Counted from the stretch's first letter, positions 7,182-14,561 are shown. The stretch: 21,101 nucleotides of DNA from an archaeon RBG_16_50_20 (GCA_001768965.1 MEMY01000089.1:1-21101); one strand, 5' to 3'. Notes: generated from the sequence alone by a model not told the origin. Numbers and translations are program-made.

Positions 7182-8698
7182 CTTATGATTGGACTGTGCT
7201 ACTGGCAACGTTCTTTCCGGGCTTCGTTGGAGCCTTCGCAATCCTCATCCTTGATCTGCTGGTCAAGAATAGAACGAACCATCGCTCCGCCGTAAGCGGA
7301 ATTGCAGCGCTGATAACGTTCGCTTTCGTTGCATACAGCAATTGGCAACAAGCTGCACTCTTGTTGACCACAGGCAAGCCCATCGTGATTTCACTTGAGC
7401 CAAGTCTTCTGGCTACTACCTTCACGATAACACAGCTAGGAGTCTACATTTCGTCAATTGCGTTGCTGCTGTCGATCCTGATCAGCCTCTACTCGATTGC
7501 TTATCTCTCGAAGGAAGGTTCTTCGGCAATCTTCCAATCACTCACAGTCCTACTCTACTTGAGCATCTACGCCGTGACAGTCGCGGGCGACCTGCTAACC
7601 TTCTTCATCGGATGGGAGGGCATGAGCGTAGCCGCATACGGACTTGTTGCGTTCTACAAGCACAGCTGGGAAGCTATCGAAGCGACCATGAAGTATCTGC
7701 TGATGAGCGGGGTCGGAAGCCTGACCGCACTCTATGGCATCGCGCTGGTTTACGGCCTTACTGGGACGCTGAACATTGAAGCATTCGTCAAAGCTTTCAC
7801 AACTCGAACCCCGATAGGAATCTTGACTGTCGTTCTGATTTTCATGGGATTCGGAGTTGAGGCAGCGGTGGCTCCATTGCACATGTGGCTGCCTGACGCT
7901 CATCCCGCAGCACCGAGCCCAATGAGTGCTCTGCTCTCTGGAATCATCATCGAGGTTGGAAGCTTCGCTTTCATTCGTTTGCTCGGCGGAATTCTGATCA
8001 TACCCGCCTACGCCATCCTCGCTCAGCCGATTCTAGCTGTGGCCGCGGTCGCGACAATGTTCATCGGCAACCTCTCAGCCCTACAACAGGACGACTTGAA
8101 ACGCCTTCTCGCCTACTCAAGCATCGCACAAGTCGGATACATCCTCCTCGGAATCGCGGCCCTGACTCCCAATGGTTTCTCAGCGAGCGTCTTTCATATC
8201 TGGAACCATGCCCTCCTCAAAGCGACCTTATTCCTTCTGGCAGGAGTAGTCACTTTCCTAATTGGAACAAGAAGCCTGACCGAAATGGCAGGATTGGGAA
8301 GGAGAAGTCCGATCCTAGCAGCGTTGTTCACACTCGGTGCGCTAGCGATGACTGGTGTCCCACCCTTCGGATTGTTCTGGAGCGAATTTCTAATCGTGCT
8401 CTCCAACTTGGCGGTAAAGTCACCGGTGTTGAACGCGGCTGTGGTGTTGATGCTTCTTAACCTGCTGATCTCGATCGCATACTACTTCCGAGTCATCCGC
8501 GTTGTCGCCTTTGCAAAACCGAGCACCGCATTGAATGGGGGTGGCCCCATTAAGATTCCGCTCATGCTTGTTATTCCCTGCTTCATACTGGTCGCATTAA
8601 GCTTGATTACGGGCCTCTATCCCAACCTATTCTATCAGCCCGCTGTGGATGCGATCAAGAGCATCCTTGGACTGTCTTCATGCGCATGTGGTGGATAA
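7178..8698 (+). CDS. nuoN: NuoN/NuoM-like antiporter subunit
   Basis: This 506-residue, roughly 14-helix protein is the second and last antiporter-like subunit in the operon. NuoN-like traits are WEGMSVAAYGLVAF (Glu147), MKYLLMSGVGSLTALYGIAL and LLAYSSIAQVGYILLG. NuoM-like traits are APLHMWLPDAHPAAPSP and an acidic residue (Glu403) in helix 12. The helix 7 lysine shared by the family is replaced by Glu228, and the helix 8 lysine of NuoM by Glu259. The protein could be named NuoN or NuoM, and a tree would decide. It overlaps nuoL by ATGA. The C terminus has a Cys-x-Cys just before the end (SCACGG). Confidence 0.88.
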   Translation: MTYDWTVLLATFFPGFVGAFAILILDLLVKNRTNHRSAVSGIAALITFAFVAYSNWQQAALLLTTGKPIVISLEPSLLATTFTITQLGVYISSIALLLSILISLYSIAYLSKEGSSAIFQSLTVLLYLSIYAVTVAGDLLTFFIGWEGMSVAAYGLVAFYKHSWEAIEATMKYLLMSGVGSLTALYGIALVYGLTGTLNIEAFVKAFTTRTPIGILTVVLIFMGFGVEAAVAPLHMWLPDAHPAAPSPMSALLSGIIIEVGSFAFIRLLGGILIIPAYAILAQPILAVAAVATMFIGNLSALQQDDLKRLLAYSSIAQVGYILLGIAALTPNGFSASVFHIWNHALLKATLFLLAGVVTFLIGTRSLTEMAGLGRRSPILAALFTLGALAMTGVPPFGLFWSEFLIVLSNLAVKSPVLNAAVVLMLLNLLISIAYYFRVIRVVAFAKPSTALNGGGPIKIPLMLVIPCFILVALSLITGLYPNLFYQPAVDAIKSILGLSSCACGG

Positions 8699-8699
8699 C

Positions 8700-9038
8700 A
8701 TGAGTCAAAAAGGAAGAGAACGAATAATACAAGACATTCAAACCGTCGACCAGGCCATCAAGGCCGAAAGAGACGTAGAATCCGGATATCATGGCGTAAT
8801 TGAGGAGAACCTAAGCTACTGGCTCGCCGTAGAAGAAGACATTATCGACAGTTACTCAAGGCTCGTCAAGCAGACGAACAATAAGAAAATCAAAACTACT
8901 CTAACCAAAATGATTGAGGACTCGAAGAATCACGTACGGATCCTCACATCCATAAGGAAGAGTTTCATGAAAATCATGACCGACGAACAACGCCACGCAA
9001 AGATGCTGCAAGAGCTAGAAGAGGAATTTCGCAAATAG
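8700..9038 (+). CDS. Small ferritin-like helical protein at operon end
   Basis: This 112-residue, charged, all-helical protein begins 1 base after the nuoN stop. The frame is open from 8649, but ATG 8700 avoids a run-in over nuoN and has GGTGG just upstream. The middle part (about residues 40-85) looks like a rubrerythrin/ferritin helix pair. It has EEDIIDSY, a spacer, then MIEDSKNHVRIL, giving the E..Y and E-x4-H spacing seen in such proteins. With only one such pair, metal binding would need a dimer. I do not recognise a named family. Its place in the operon suggests a role with the hydrogenase (assembly, metal or redox protection), but that is inference. Confidence 0.75.
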   Translation: MSQKGRERIIQDIQTVDQAIKAERDVESGYHGVIEENLSYWLAVEEDIIDSYSRLVKQTNNKKIKTTLTKMIEDSKNHVRILTSIRKSFMKIMTDEQRHAKMLQELEEEFRK

Positions 9039-9146
9039 GCTTAGGAACACGTAGTGCGTTTCACGTGCTGGGGGTTAGCGCACCGCAGAGTGGAGTCTGG
9101 GACGCGAACCCTATGCTCTTAGTCGAGTCGTTGGCAAGCCGAGTGC

Positions 9147-9415
9147 TCATTGAACCTTTCGTCTACTAGCCCAAACAGCCAGCACGATTGCTATGATGGC
9201 GAGTATGATCCCACCGATAGCTAAGGTGGTCGCCATCACGACCTGACTGGAGATTTGTGAACCGATATTGTTGAGATCGCTACTCGTTCCATAGACATGG
9301 AGTACGATTACTTCGCCTACCATGCCCGCGATGTTCCCGTTCTCAACATTTGAGTGGTACTTGCAATAGTAGACATAGGTTCCTGGATCCTTGAATGTGT
9401 AGGTGAAGAGCTGGA
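9147..9415 (-). pseudogene. 5'-truncated membrane-anchored cupredoxin
   Basis: Read on the minus strand from 9415, the frame encodes YTFKDPGTYVYYCKYHS, then GMVGEVIV, followed by a membrane helix (MATTLAIGGIILAIIAIVLA) and a basic end ASRRKVQ. This is the C-terminal half of a plastocyanin-like protein. It has the type 1 copper ligands Cys, His and Met, and an anchor that would leave the copper domain outside the cell. The N-terminal half, with the signal peptide and first His ligand, is missing. The frame is closed by a stop immediately before, and no start codon precedes the copper motif. The break coincides with the stop of the DUF4760-like gene at 9416. It is either a remnant or an assembly join. 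Confidence 0.75.
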
Positions 9416-9820
9416 TTACTTAGGAGGTGTTTCTTGTCTCCAAATCTCCTCTTTCTTGGCTAGGAGTTCGAAGTTTTCGCCTATTCGCGGTTCCTTGGTC
9501 TCCTCTCTATCGGCGAATATGACGACCTTTAGGGCTTCCCAGTAGGGTTTGACTAGAAATCGATCGAAGAAGAGCATCTCATTCAGGAGGCCATTGTTGA
9601 CAAGGGCACCCGCAGATTCCCAGAAAGCAGAAAGTCTGTCCAGATACATTGATCCTTCAGAGTTGTTCGGATAAATCTCCCTTATCTTGGTGATGTCAGA
9701 GATTTTTCGTGGAAAGAAAATACGCCAAAACCAGTGAAGAGCCCTCTGATTTGGCTCCATCAGTAGCATCTGCTCGAGTTGCAACAACAGCTGGGCGTCC
9801 TCTTTGGTGGGCTTGGACAA
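9416..9820 (-). CDS. DUF4760-like protein, possibly frameshifted at its start
   Basis: The 134-residue product contains RALHWFWRIFFP, ISDITKIREIYP, LSAFWESAGALVNNGLLNE and YWEALKVVIFADRE, which I read as the DUF4760 pattern (function unknown). Proteins of this type usually begin with a membrane helix. Here the only start is TTG at 9820, closed two codons upstream by an in-frame stop. In the next frame just upstream, an ATG at 9884 begins MGNSIFAILIVLQIYPWAAL, a plausible missing helix. So either this is a soluble short form or a single-base frameshift near 9825 separates the two parts. The C-terminal end looks natural. The cupredoxin remnant follows directly. Confidence 0.55.
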   Translation of the reverse strand: MSKPTKEDAQLLLQLEQMLLMEPNQRALHWFWRIFFPRKISDITKIREIYPNNSEGSMYLDRLSAFWESAGALVNNGLLNEMLFFDRFLVKPYWEALKVVIFADREETKEPRIGENFELLAKKEEIWRQETPPK

Positions 9821-9908
9821 TCTTCAACGCCGCCCACGGATAGATTTGAAGGACTATTAAGATTGCGAAAATAGAGTTGCCCATACGACGGAGTGTTCTA
9901 GATTGCCA

Positions 9909-10385
9909 ATGTTTGCAACTCTCTGTTACCTTCGGAACAGAGACAAGGTACTGCTGCTTCACAAGGCCCGCGGGTTGTTTGGCGAGGGAAAATGGAATGC
10001 TCTTGAAGGCAAGTTGCGACTGGGCGAGAATCCATCCAATGGACCTGCGCGAGAGATTTTTGAAGAGACCGGACTCAGAGTGAGCCGGTTGATGTTCAAT
10101 GGAATTCTGAATTTCTATCTCGGGGAGTCAAAAGAACTTGATCAGACGGTCTTCGCCTTCTCATGTCACATATTCAAGGGTAAGACTCGTCGCGGTATGG
10201 AGGGGAAACTCGGGTGGTTTCCCATCAGTCAGATCGCTTATGATGATATGTGGGAAGATGGTAGACTATGGCTTCCATTACTACTCGACGGAAGAAGCTT
10301 CATCGGAGACTTCTACTTCACAGACAAATATCAGAAACTCATAGACCACACGATTCACCAAACACAGAAACGAGATGTACAATAG
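9909..10385 (+). CDS. Nudix hydrolase, MutT/8-oxo-dGTPase type
   Basis: This is a nucleotide or nucleoside diphosphate hydrolase that may clean up oxidised nucleotides. The Nudix box is complete: GKLRLGENPSNGPAREIFEE followed by TGL fits G-x5-E-x7-REUxEExGU. The N-terminal strand ATLCYLRNRDKVLLLHKARG and LFGEGKWNALEGK are typical of the MTH1/MutT branch. The ATG at 9909 gives 158 residues. A TTG at 9903 would add two. No clear ribosome site is visible. The last 11 bases overlap the next gene, suggesting joint expression. Confidence 0.85.
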   Translation: MFATLCYLRNRDKVLLLHKARGLFGEGKWNALEGKLRLGENPSNGPAREIFEETGLRVSRLMFNGILNFYLGESKELDQTVFAFSCHIFKGKTRRGMEGKLGWFPISQIAYDDMWEDGRLWLPLLLDGRSFIGDFYFTDKYQKLIDHTIHQTQKRDVQ

Positions 10386-10899
10386 CAACCGGCGATCGAA
10401 CCACAGAGCCAACGAAGACGAAATCGCTTGCGACAAGCCCGAGATCGTTGAAGGGACTGCGTACCCTGCTCCTAAGGACCGTGAGACTGCGCGCAAGGAG
10501 CTGGATAGCTATATCCTGAACCTATTCCGGGAGAAGAAGGGTTTCCGGTGGGGAATCACCGAGAGAGGATCAAACAAGTTGATCGGTAGCTGCGGGTTCT
10601 ATAATTGGGTGAAGGAAGAAGCAAGGAGCGCAGAGATCGGACATGACCTTAACCCAGCATACTGGGGAAAAGGCATCATGACCGAATCCCTTGAGACAAT
10701 GATCCGGTTTGGTTTCGGGAGAATGAGCCTGAATCGAATTCAAGCTCTGATACCATCACATAATGACCGATCCATGAGACTCGTTCAGAGATTAGGGTTC
10801 AAGAAGGAAGGTGTACTGCGAGATCGGGCCTATTTCCAAGGAAGATACATTGACGATGTTTGTTTCTCTCTATTGCTGAGAGAATGGAGTAGCAGATGA
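10375..10899 (+). CDS. GNAT N-acetyltransferase, RimJ/RimL type, with unusual N terminus
   Basis: This 174-residue protein would transfer acetyl groups from acetyl-CoA to an amino group. The acetyl-CoA loop is seen in YWGKGIMTESLETMIRFGF, followed by NRIQALIPSHNDRSMRLVQRLGFKKEG and the ending YIDDVCFSLL, all typical of RimJ/RimL-like GNATs. The first 30 residues are hydrophilic and do not contain the usual first strand (of the form LRPL..EDA..L). The family resemblance begins around residue 30. The gene may therefore have lost its true 5' end and now starts inside the end of the Nudix gene (11-base overlap). A stop closes the frame upstream. Confidence 0.75.
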   Translation: MYNSNRRSNHRANEDEIACDKPEIVEGTAYPAPKDRETARKELDSYILNLFREKKGFRWGITERGSNKLIGSCGFYNWVKEEARSAEIGHDLNPAYWGKGIMTESLETMIRFGFGRMSLNRIQALIPSHNDRSMRLVQRLGFKKEGVLRDRAYFQGRYIDDVCFSLLLREWSSR

Positions 10900-11143
10900 T
10901 CGGCTCGCACATTTGCGTGCTAGAAAACCTCTCATCGCAAGCCCGATTGGCATTGAACTAGTCAACTGCCCCAGCATTAGTCAAATACTTCGAGAACCCA
11001 GCCCACAAAATGGGACAGTTGCGTCAGACCTTGATTGCTCCCGCTAAAGGGAGCCTCAGAAAGAAAAGTGGGAGTTGAGATCACGCGTAAACTTCGCATA
11101 ATCGTAGCATTCGCCCTAATCACCATTGGTCGGCAGCTTATTT

Positions 11144-11156
11144 GAATATTGAATTA
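11144..11156 (+). promoter_or_regulatory. A/T-rich TATA-like element before the CAP-domain gene
   Basis: The A/T stretch GAATATTGAATTA is centred about 28 bases before the ATG at 11179, which suits an archaeal TATA box for a leaderless or nearly leaderless transcript. The gap 10900-11178 also contains a short hydrophobic reading frame at 11068-11145 and nothing else I can support. Confidence 0.35.
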
Positions 11157-11178
11157 CAGCCGGAGTTGAACCAGAATC

Positions 11179-13509
11179 ATGTCTTTGAAGCGCAGGCGAG
11201 TTGCTCCTTTTGTTTTCACTGTCTTGATCTTGACTGCATTTTCGTTTCCTCTGGGTGTGTTTGGGCCAACCGTCAAGGCCGCTGTGCTGTATGATTCTGG
11301 TGATCCAACTCCGGCGGAGCAGCTGGTATTGGAGTACGTTAACCGGGCTCGTTCTGATCCTGTCGCTGAGGGTCAGCGTTTGGGCATTGACATCCATGAG
11401 GGCCTGCCGGATCCGAGTCTTGTGGGTCCTCGGCCGCCGTTGGCCATGAGTAAAATCCTGCTTAACATTGCTCAGACACACAGCCAGAACATGTACAATC
11501 TGAACTATTTCTCCCACAATGACCCGAACGGCGACACACCGTTCGACCGCATGACACACGCAGGCTACGATTACTTGACCGCGGGTGAGAACATGGCTGG
11601 AGGTCTAGGTACAACTGCCGCGAAGCTAGAGGATTTGATTATGGTTGATGCGGGCACGCCGGGGCGTGGTCACCGCGTGAATCTTCTCGACCTGTTTAAC
11701 CCCTACCCTTGCGGCAACCCTCTGTGCGTCTACTCCGAAGTCGGAATCGGATACTATGGGGCAGCATCTCCAAATGGTCTCGGTTTGAATAGTCTCCTCA
11801 CGGAGGATTTTGGGGCCGCGGCCAGCGGACCGTTTCTCTTGGGCGTGGTTTACAATGATCTGAACAACAACAACTTCTACGATATCGGTGAAAGCATAGC
11901 TGGGGTAACGATCACACCCAGCAGCGGCGGTTACTACGCTGTCACATCATCATCCGGCGGCTACGCTATCCCAATTGACATGTCTGGCACGATCACGGTC
12001 ACGGCTTCGGCTCCAGGATTTGGCCCGATCACCAAAACGGTCACACTAAATGGCGCGAACGTCAAACTGGACTTCACTGCCTCGGCGCAAACAAGTAGTA
12101 CCACTTCAACCTCGGCACAAACAAGCATTACTTCAACCCTTATCATAACAAGTTCAACGGTTGTCACGACAAGTTCAACTCAGACAACGACCTCCGTTGT
12201 TAACCGTCCATCTATCGCGCTCAATCTTCTTTCAGCTTCGGCCGGGTCGACCGTTGATGTGACCGGTTCCGGTTTCTCCTCAGGTGATGCAACTTGCTTA
12301 CTGTCCGGAAACGCAGTAGGTACGTCCAATTGTTCGATTTCCAGCGGAACGCTAGCTGCCTCGTTTGTGGTTGCAAACGTAGCGGTTGGTACTTACAGTG
12401 TTGGAGCTACTGGGAGCCCAGCTGGTGATTCTGCTTCGGCCATCTTCACAGTCAGCGCTTCCACAAGTCAAACAACGACTTCGACAAGCACTAGTACCAC
12501 TCTGACTTCAACTCAGACAACCCAGATCGTCACTACTACATCATACACGACTGGTTCTTCGAGCTCGCAAGAAACGACTACAACGAACACTCAGACAAGT
12601 ACTACAAATACTCCAATAACAATGCCAGACTTCTCTTTCTCAACCTCTTCCAACGCAATCAATCTAGCCCAATCCTCAACCGGAGACTTGATAGTATCTG
12701 TTCAATCAATCGGATCCTTCGATCAACAGGTCCACCTTGAAGCCATAGGCCTACCTCAAGGTGTGGAAATTTCCTTTTCTCCGGATCCAGTGAGTCCCTC
12801 CGAAGGTGGAACGATCAGCTCAACGGCCACTTTGATTGTGACCCGTTCTGTTCCAACAGGAATCTACCCGTTCACGCTAGTGGCCACGAGCGGCTCGGTT
12901 TCGAAACAGATTCCGCTATCACTTCGCGTCTCTGGGTGTCTTATAGCCACCGCAACTTTCGGTTCCGAATTGGCTCCTGAAGTCCAATTCCTACGAGATT
13001 TCCGAGATTATAAGATTCTGCAAACATTCGCAGGCACAAGTTTCATGGTCGCCTTCAACACCTGGTACTACTCATTCAGCCCCGGCGTGGCTCAATACGA
13101 GTCCATACACCCCGTTGTACGTAGTGCAGCGAAATTCATACTATATCCACTGATTTGGATACTGAAGTTCGGATCGGCTGTCTTCGATCTTGCGTCATTT
13201 AACCAAGAGGGGGCTGTGATTGTATCAGGCTTGAGTGTGAGCGCACTTCTCGGCGCCATCTACTTGGCTGGGCCGCTGGCAATCTTGCGACAAAGACTGC
13301 CAACCAAAACACGCCGCGCTGCTCGGAGGCTTGAAAAAGCGCTTTTCTTCGTTCTTGTTGGTTCTCTCTTCACCCTAATATTGTCAGAGGCGTTGAGATC
13401 TGAGATGCTGATGATGACCGTTGCGTCCATTGCGGTCTTAGCGACAGTGATGGCTTCAGCACTCTGGACGTCACATGCCATAACCGAGTTACACAGGCCA
13501 ACGAAATAG
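11179..13509 (+). CDS. Secreted CAP/SCP-domain surface protein with CFI-box-like C terminus
   Basis: This 776-residue exported protein begins with a signal peptide (basic start, hydrophobic core, cut near residue 34). A CAP/SCP domain (about 48-215) follows, with His113 in NYFSHNDPNGDTP, GENM at 136-139 and His165 in GRGHRVNLL. A SdrD-B-like domain (about 215-295) begins GVVYNDLNNNNFYD. Then come a Ser/Thr-rich linker, an Ig-like domain (about 345-425), a second such linker and a further beta-sandwich domain (about 487-585). Cys587 opens CLIATATFGSELAPEVQFLR, which matches the CFI-box C-terminal domain of archaeal surface proteins. The remainder has several membrane helices. It is probably anchored in the membrane, with a glycosylated stalk displaying the CAP domain. 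Substrate and role are unknown. Confidence 0.85.
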   Translation: MSLKRRRVAPFVFTVLILTAFSFPLGVFGPTVKAAVLYDSGDPTPAEQLVLEYVNRARSDPVAEGQRLGIDIHEGLPDPSLVGPRPPLAMSKILLNIAQTHSQNMYNLNYFSHNDPNGDTPFDRMTHAGYDYLTAGENMAGGLGTTAAKLEDLIMVDAGTPGRGHRVNLLDLFNPYPCGNPLCVYSEVGIGYYGAASPNGLGLNSLLTEDFGAAASGPFLLGVVYNDLNNNNFYDIGESIAGVTITPSSGGYYAVTSSSGGYAIPIDMSGTITVTASAPGFGPITKTVTLNGANVKLDFTASAQTSSTTSTSAQTSITSTLIITSSTVVTTSSTQTTTSVVNRPSIALNLLSASAGSTVDVTGSGFSSGDATCLLSGNAVGTSNCSISSGTLAASFVVANVAVGTYSVGATGSPAGDSASAIFTVSASTSQTTTSTSTSTTLTSTQTTQIVTTTSYTTGSSSSQETTTTNTQTSTTNTPITMPDFSFSTSSNAINLAQSSTGDLIVSVQSIGSFDQQVHLEAIGLPQGVEISFSPDPVSPSEGGTISSTATLIVTRSVPTGIYPFTLVATSGSVSKQIPLSLRVSGCLIATATFGSELAPEVQFLRDFRDYKILQTFAGTSFMVAFNTWYYSFSPGVAQYESIHPVVRSAAKFILYPLIWILKFGSAVFDLASFNQEGAVIVSGLSVSALLGAIYLAGPLAILRQRLPTKTRRAARRLEKALFFVLVGSLFTLILSEALRSEMLMMTVASIAVLATVMASALWTSHAITELHRPTK

Positions 13510-13523
13510 AACGAGACTTCACA

Positions 13524-13715
13524 ATGACACTGTCCAAGTCTTTCAAGTGGCTTGTCTGCTTCTTCTTAGGCCATAAGGAAGTCAAGGTCACGTTGACGTT
13601 GGGAAAGATCGTTCCCGAGAAGGTTGAAGCAATTAAGTGCGAACGGTGCAACCGAATCTTTGTTCCAATTCCCCAACTCGATAATGATGTAAACTCCAAA
13701 AAGTTTGAAATGTAG
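13524..13715 (+). CDS. Small CxxC protein, DUF1660-like
   Basis: This 63-residue basic protein starts 14 bases after the CAP-domain gene. It has a short hydrophobic N terminus with FFLGHKEVKV and a single CERC motif (Cys39, Cys42). The GHK...C-x-x-C layout resembles small zinc-ribbon-like proteins of the DUF1660 type, some of them phage-linked. With a Cys and a His in the first part it could bind one zinc. Coding status is supported only by this pattern and its position. Confidence 0.5.
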   Translation: MTLSKSFKWLVCFFLGHKEVKVTLTLGKIVPEKVEAIKCERCNRIFVPIPQLDNDVNSKKFEM

Positions 13716-13725
13716 CTACATGCGT

Positions 13726-14139
13726 TTACTTCGCTCTGTTCAGTTCTGTCATTAGTCTGAGCATGTCCATTTCGTGCCAATGTTCCTTGATTTTGCCCTC
13801 TTGAAGATAGTAGATGTCTATGCCACTTGTCTCAATTCTTGTGCCAGTTGGTGGCATACCGAGGAAATCGCCACTGTGCATTCCGCTGAGTGTCCACCTG
13901 GCTACAACCTTGTTCCCTTCCGCAACAATATCCTCTAAACGATATTCTGTATCGGAGAACACGGTGAAGAAAAGCTGAATGTGACGTCGAACACCCTCGA
14001 TGCCGACACTCTGATCTGGAGTTGGATTGTGTTCAACATAACTCTCTGAAACAAAATCACCAAGAAGTGAAAGGTTTCTTTCCTTCAGGACCTTCTCAAA
14101 GAAACGCTCAATGATTGTCTTGTTATCGTCAGCTCTCAT
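13726..14139 (-). CDS. SnoaL-like / ester cyclase family protein
   Basis: This 137-residue protein has the NTF2-like fold of the SnoaL family. Clear marks are ERFFEKVLKERNLSLLGDFV, YVEHNPTPDQ, GIEGVRRHIQLFFTVF, VARWTLSGMHSGDFLGMPPT and a C-terminal GKIKEHWHEMDMLRLM. Members range from polyketide cyclases to proteins of unknown use, so no substrate can be named. The start is ATG. It is convergent with the small CxxC gene and divergent from the gene at 14246. It stands alone and looks intact. Confidence 0.85.
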   Translation of the reverse strand: MRADDNKTIIERFFEKVLKERNLSLLGDFVSESYVEHNPTPDQSVGIEGVRRHIQLFFTVFSDTEYRLEDIVAEGNKVVARWTLSGMHSGDFLGMPPTGTRIETSGIDIYYLQEGKIKEHWHEMDMLRLMTELNRAK

Positions 14140-14245
14140 GTTAGCAATTGCTCTTTCCTAAGGCTTCCATCGATTGGCGCAGCAATATGTAGCAGACATA
14201 GTGAGACCAAAAGATAAGAGAACTTCGCATCCTTATTGTCATTCC

Positions 14246-14482
14246 ATGTCAGGCTCTAAGGAAGACAGGGAGCTCTGCGTGCTCAGCATCCTTCGCAAAG
14301 AAGACCCTGCTTCAACAAAACGAATCATCGAACTCGCCTCAACACCAGAATTCGAGAAATTGTGCCGCGATTGTAAGAGTGGCGTTGAAGTATACGAGAC
14401 GGCGATGAAACTGCATCGGGCTGGTCTCATAACCCGAAAGCCTGGAGCTAGCGGTTTTATGTGGGGCTTAGTTGAAGCTTGA
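14246..14482 (+). CDS. Small helical protein, possibly winged-helix
   Basis: This 78-residue protein starts at ATG 14246. The frame is open from 14174, but the extra stretch is polar and unconvincing. An A/T-rich AAAAGATAAG about 30 bases upstream could be a TATA box for a short leader. The sequence ELCVLSILRKEDPASTKRI, then VYETAMKLHRAGLITRKPGA, suggests a helix-turn-helix plus wing as in small archaeal regulators. A Cys-x2-Cys (CRDC) lies in the middle. I do not recognise the family, and DNA binding is an inference. Confidence 0.55.
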   Translation: MSGSKEDRELCVLSILRKEDPASTKRIIELASTPEFEKLCRDCKSGVEVYETAMKLHRAGLITRKPGASGFMWGLVEA

Positions 14483-14561
14483 GTCCGTAGGCATATTTCT
14501 CCGTCTCGCCGTTCGATAACATAATAAAATGCGTGATACATTTCCAATTGGGGAGAGCGAT

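Noticed and set aside
9048..9067. CACGT...ACGTG inverted repeat after the hydrogenase operon as terminator
   Set aside because: The stem is only five pairs and no T-run follows, so it is not convincing.
9090..9175. tRNA-Gly-like stretch on the minus strand (GAGCACTCGGCTTGCCAA, then GGGTTCGCGTCCC)
   Set aside because: The anticodon and T arms have only three pairs and no matching acceptor stem exists. The first part overlaps the end of the cupredoxin frame, so the resemblance is accidental.
11116..11559. 147-residue open frame on the minus strand across the CAP gene start
   Set aside because: It is antisense to the signal peptide and CAP domain, with no motif and no ribosome site.
12085..12620. 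Repetitive ACAAGT/ACTTCAAC-rich DNA that could be a tandem repeat or CRISPR
   Set aside because: It encodes the Ser/Thr-rich linkers of the CAP protein, and there is no regular repeat and spacer pattern.
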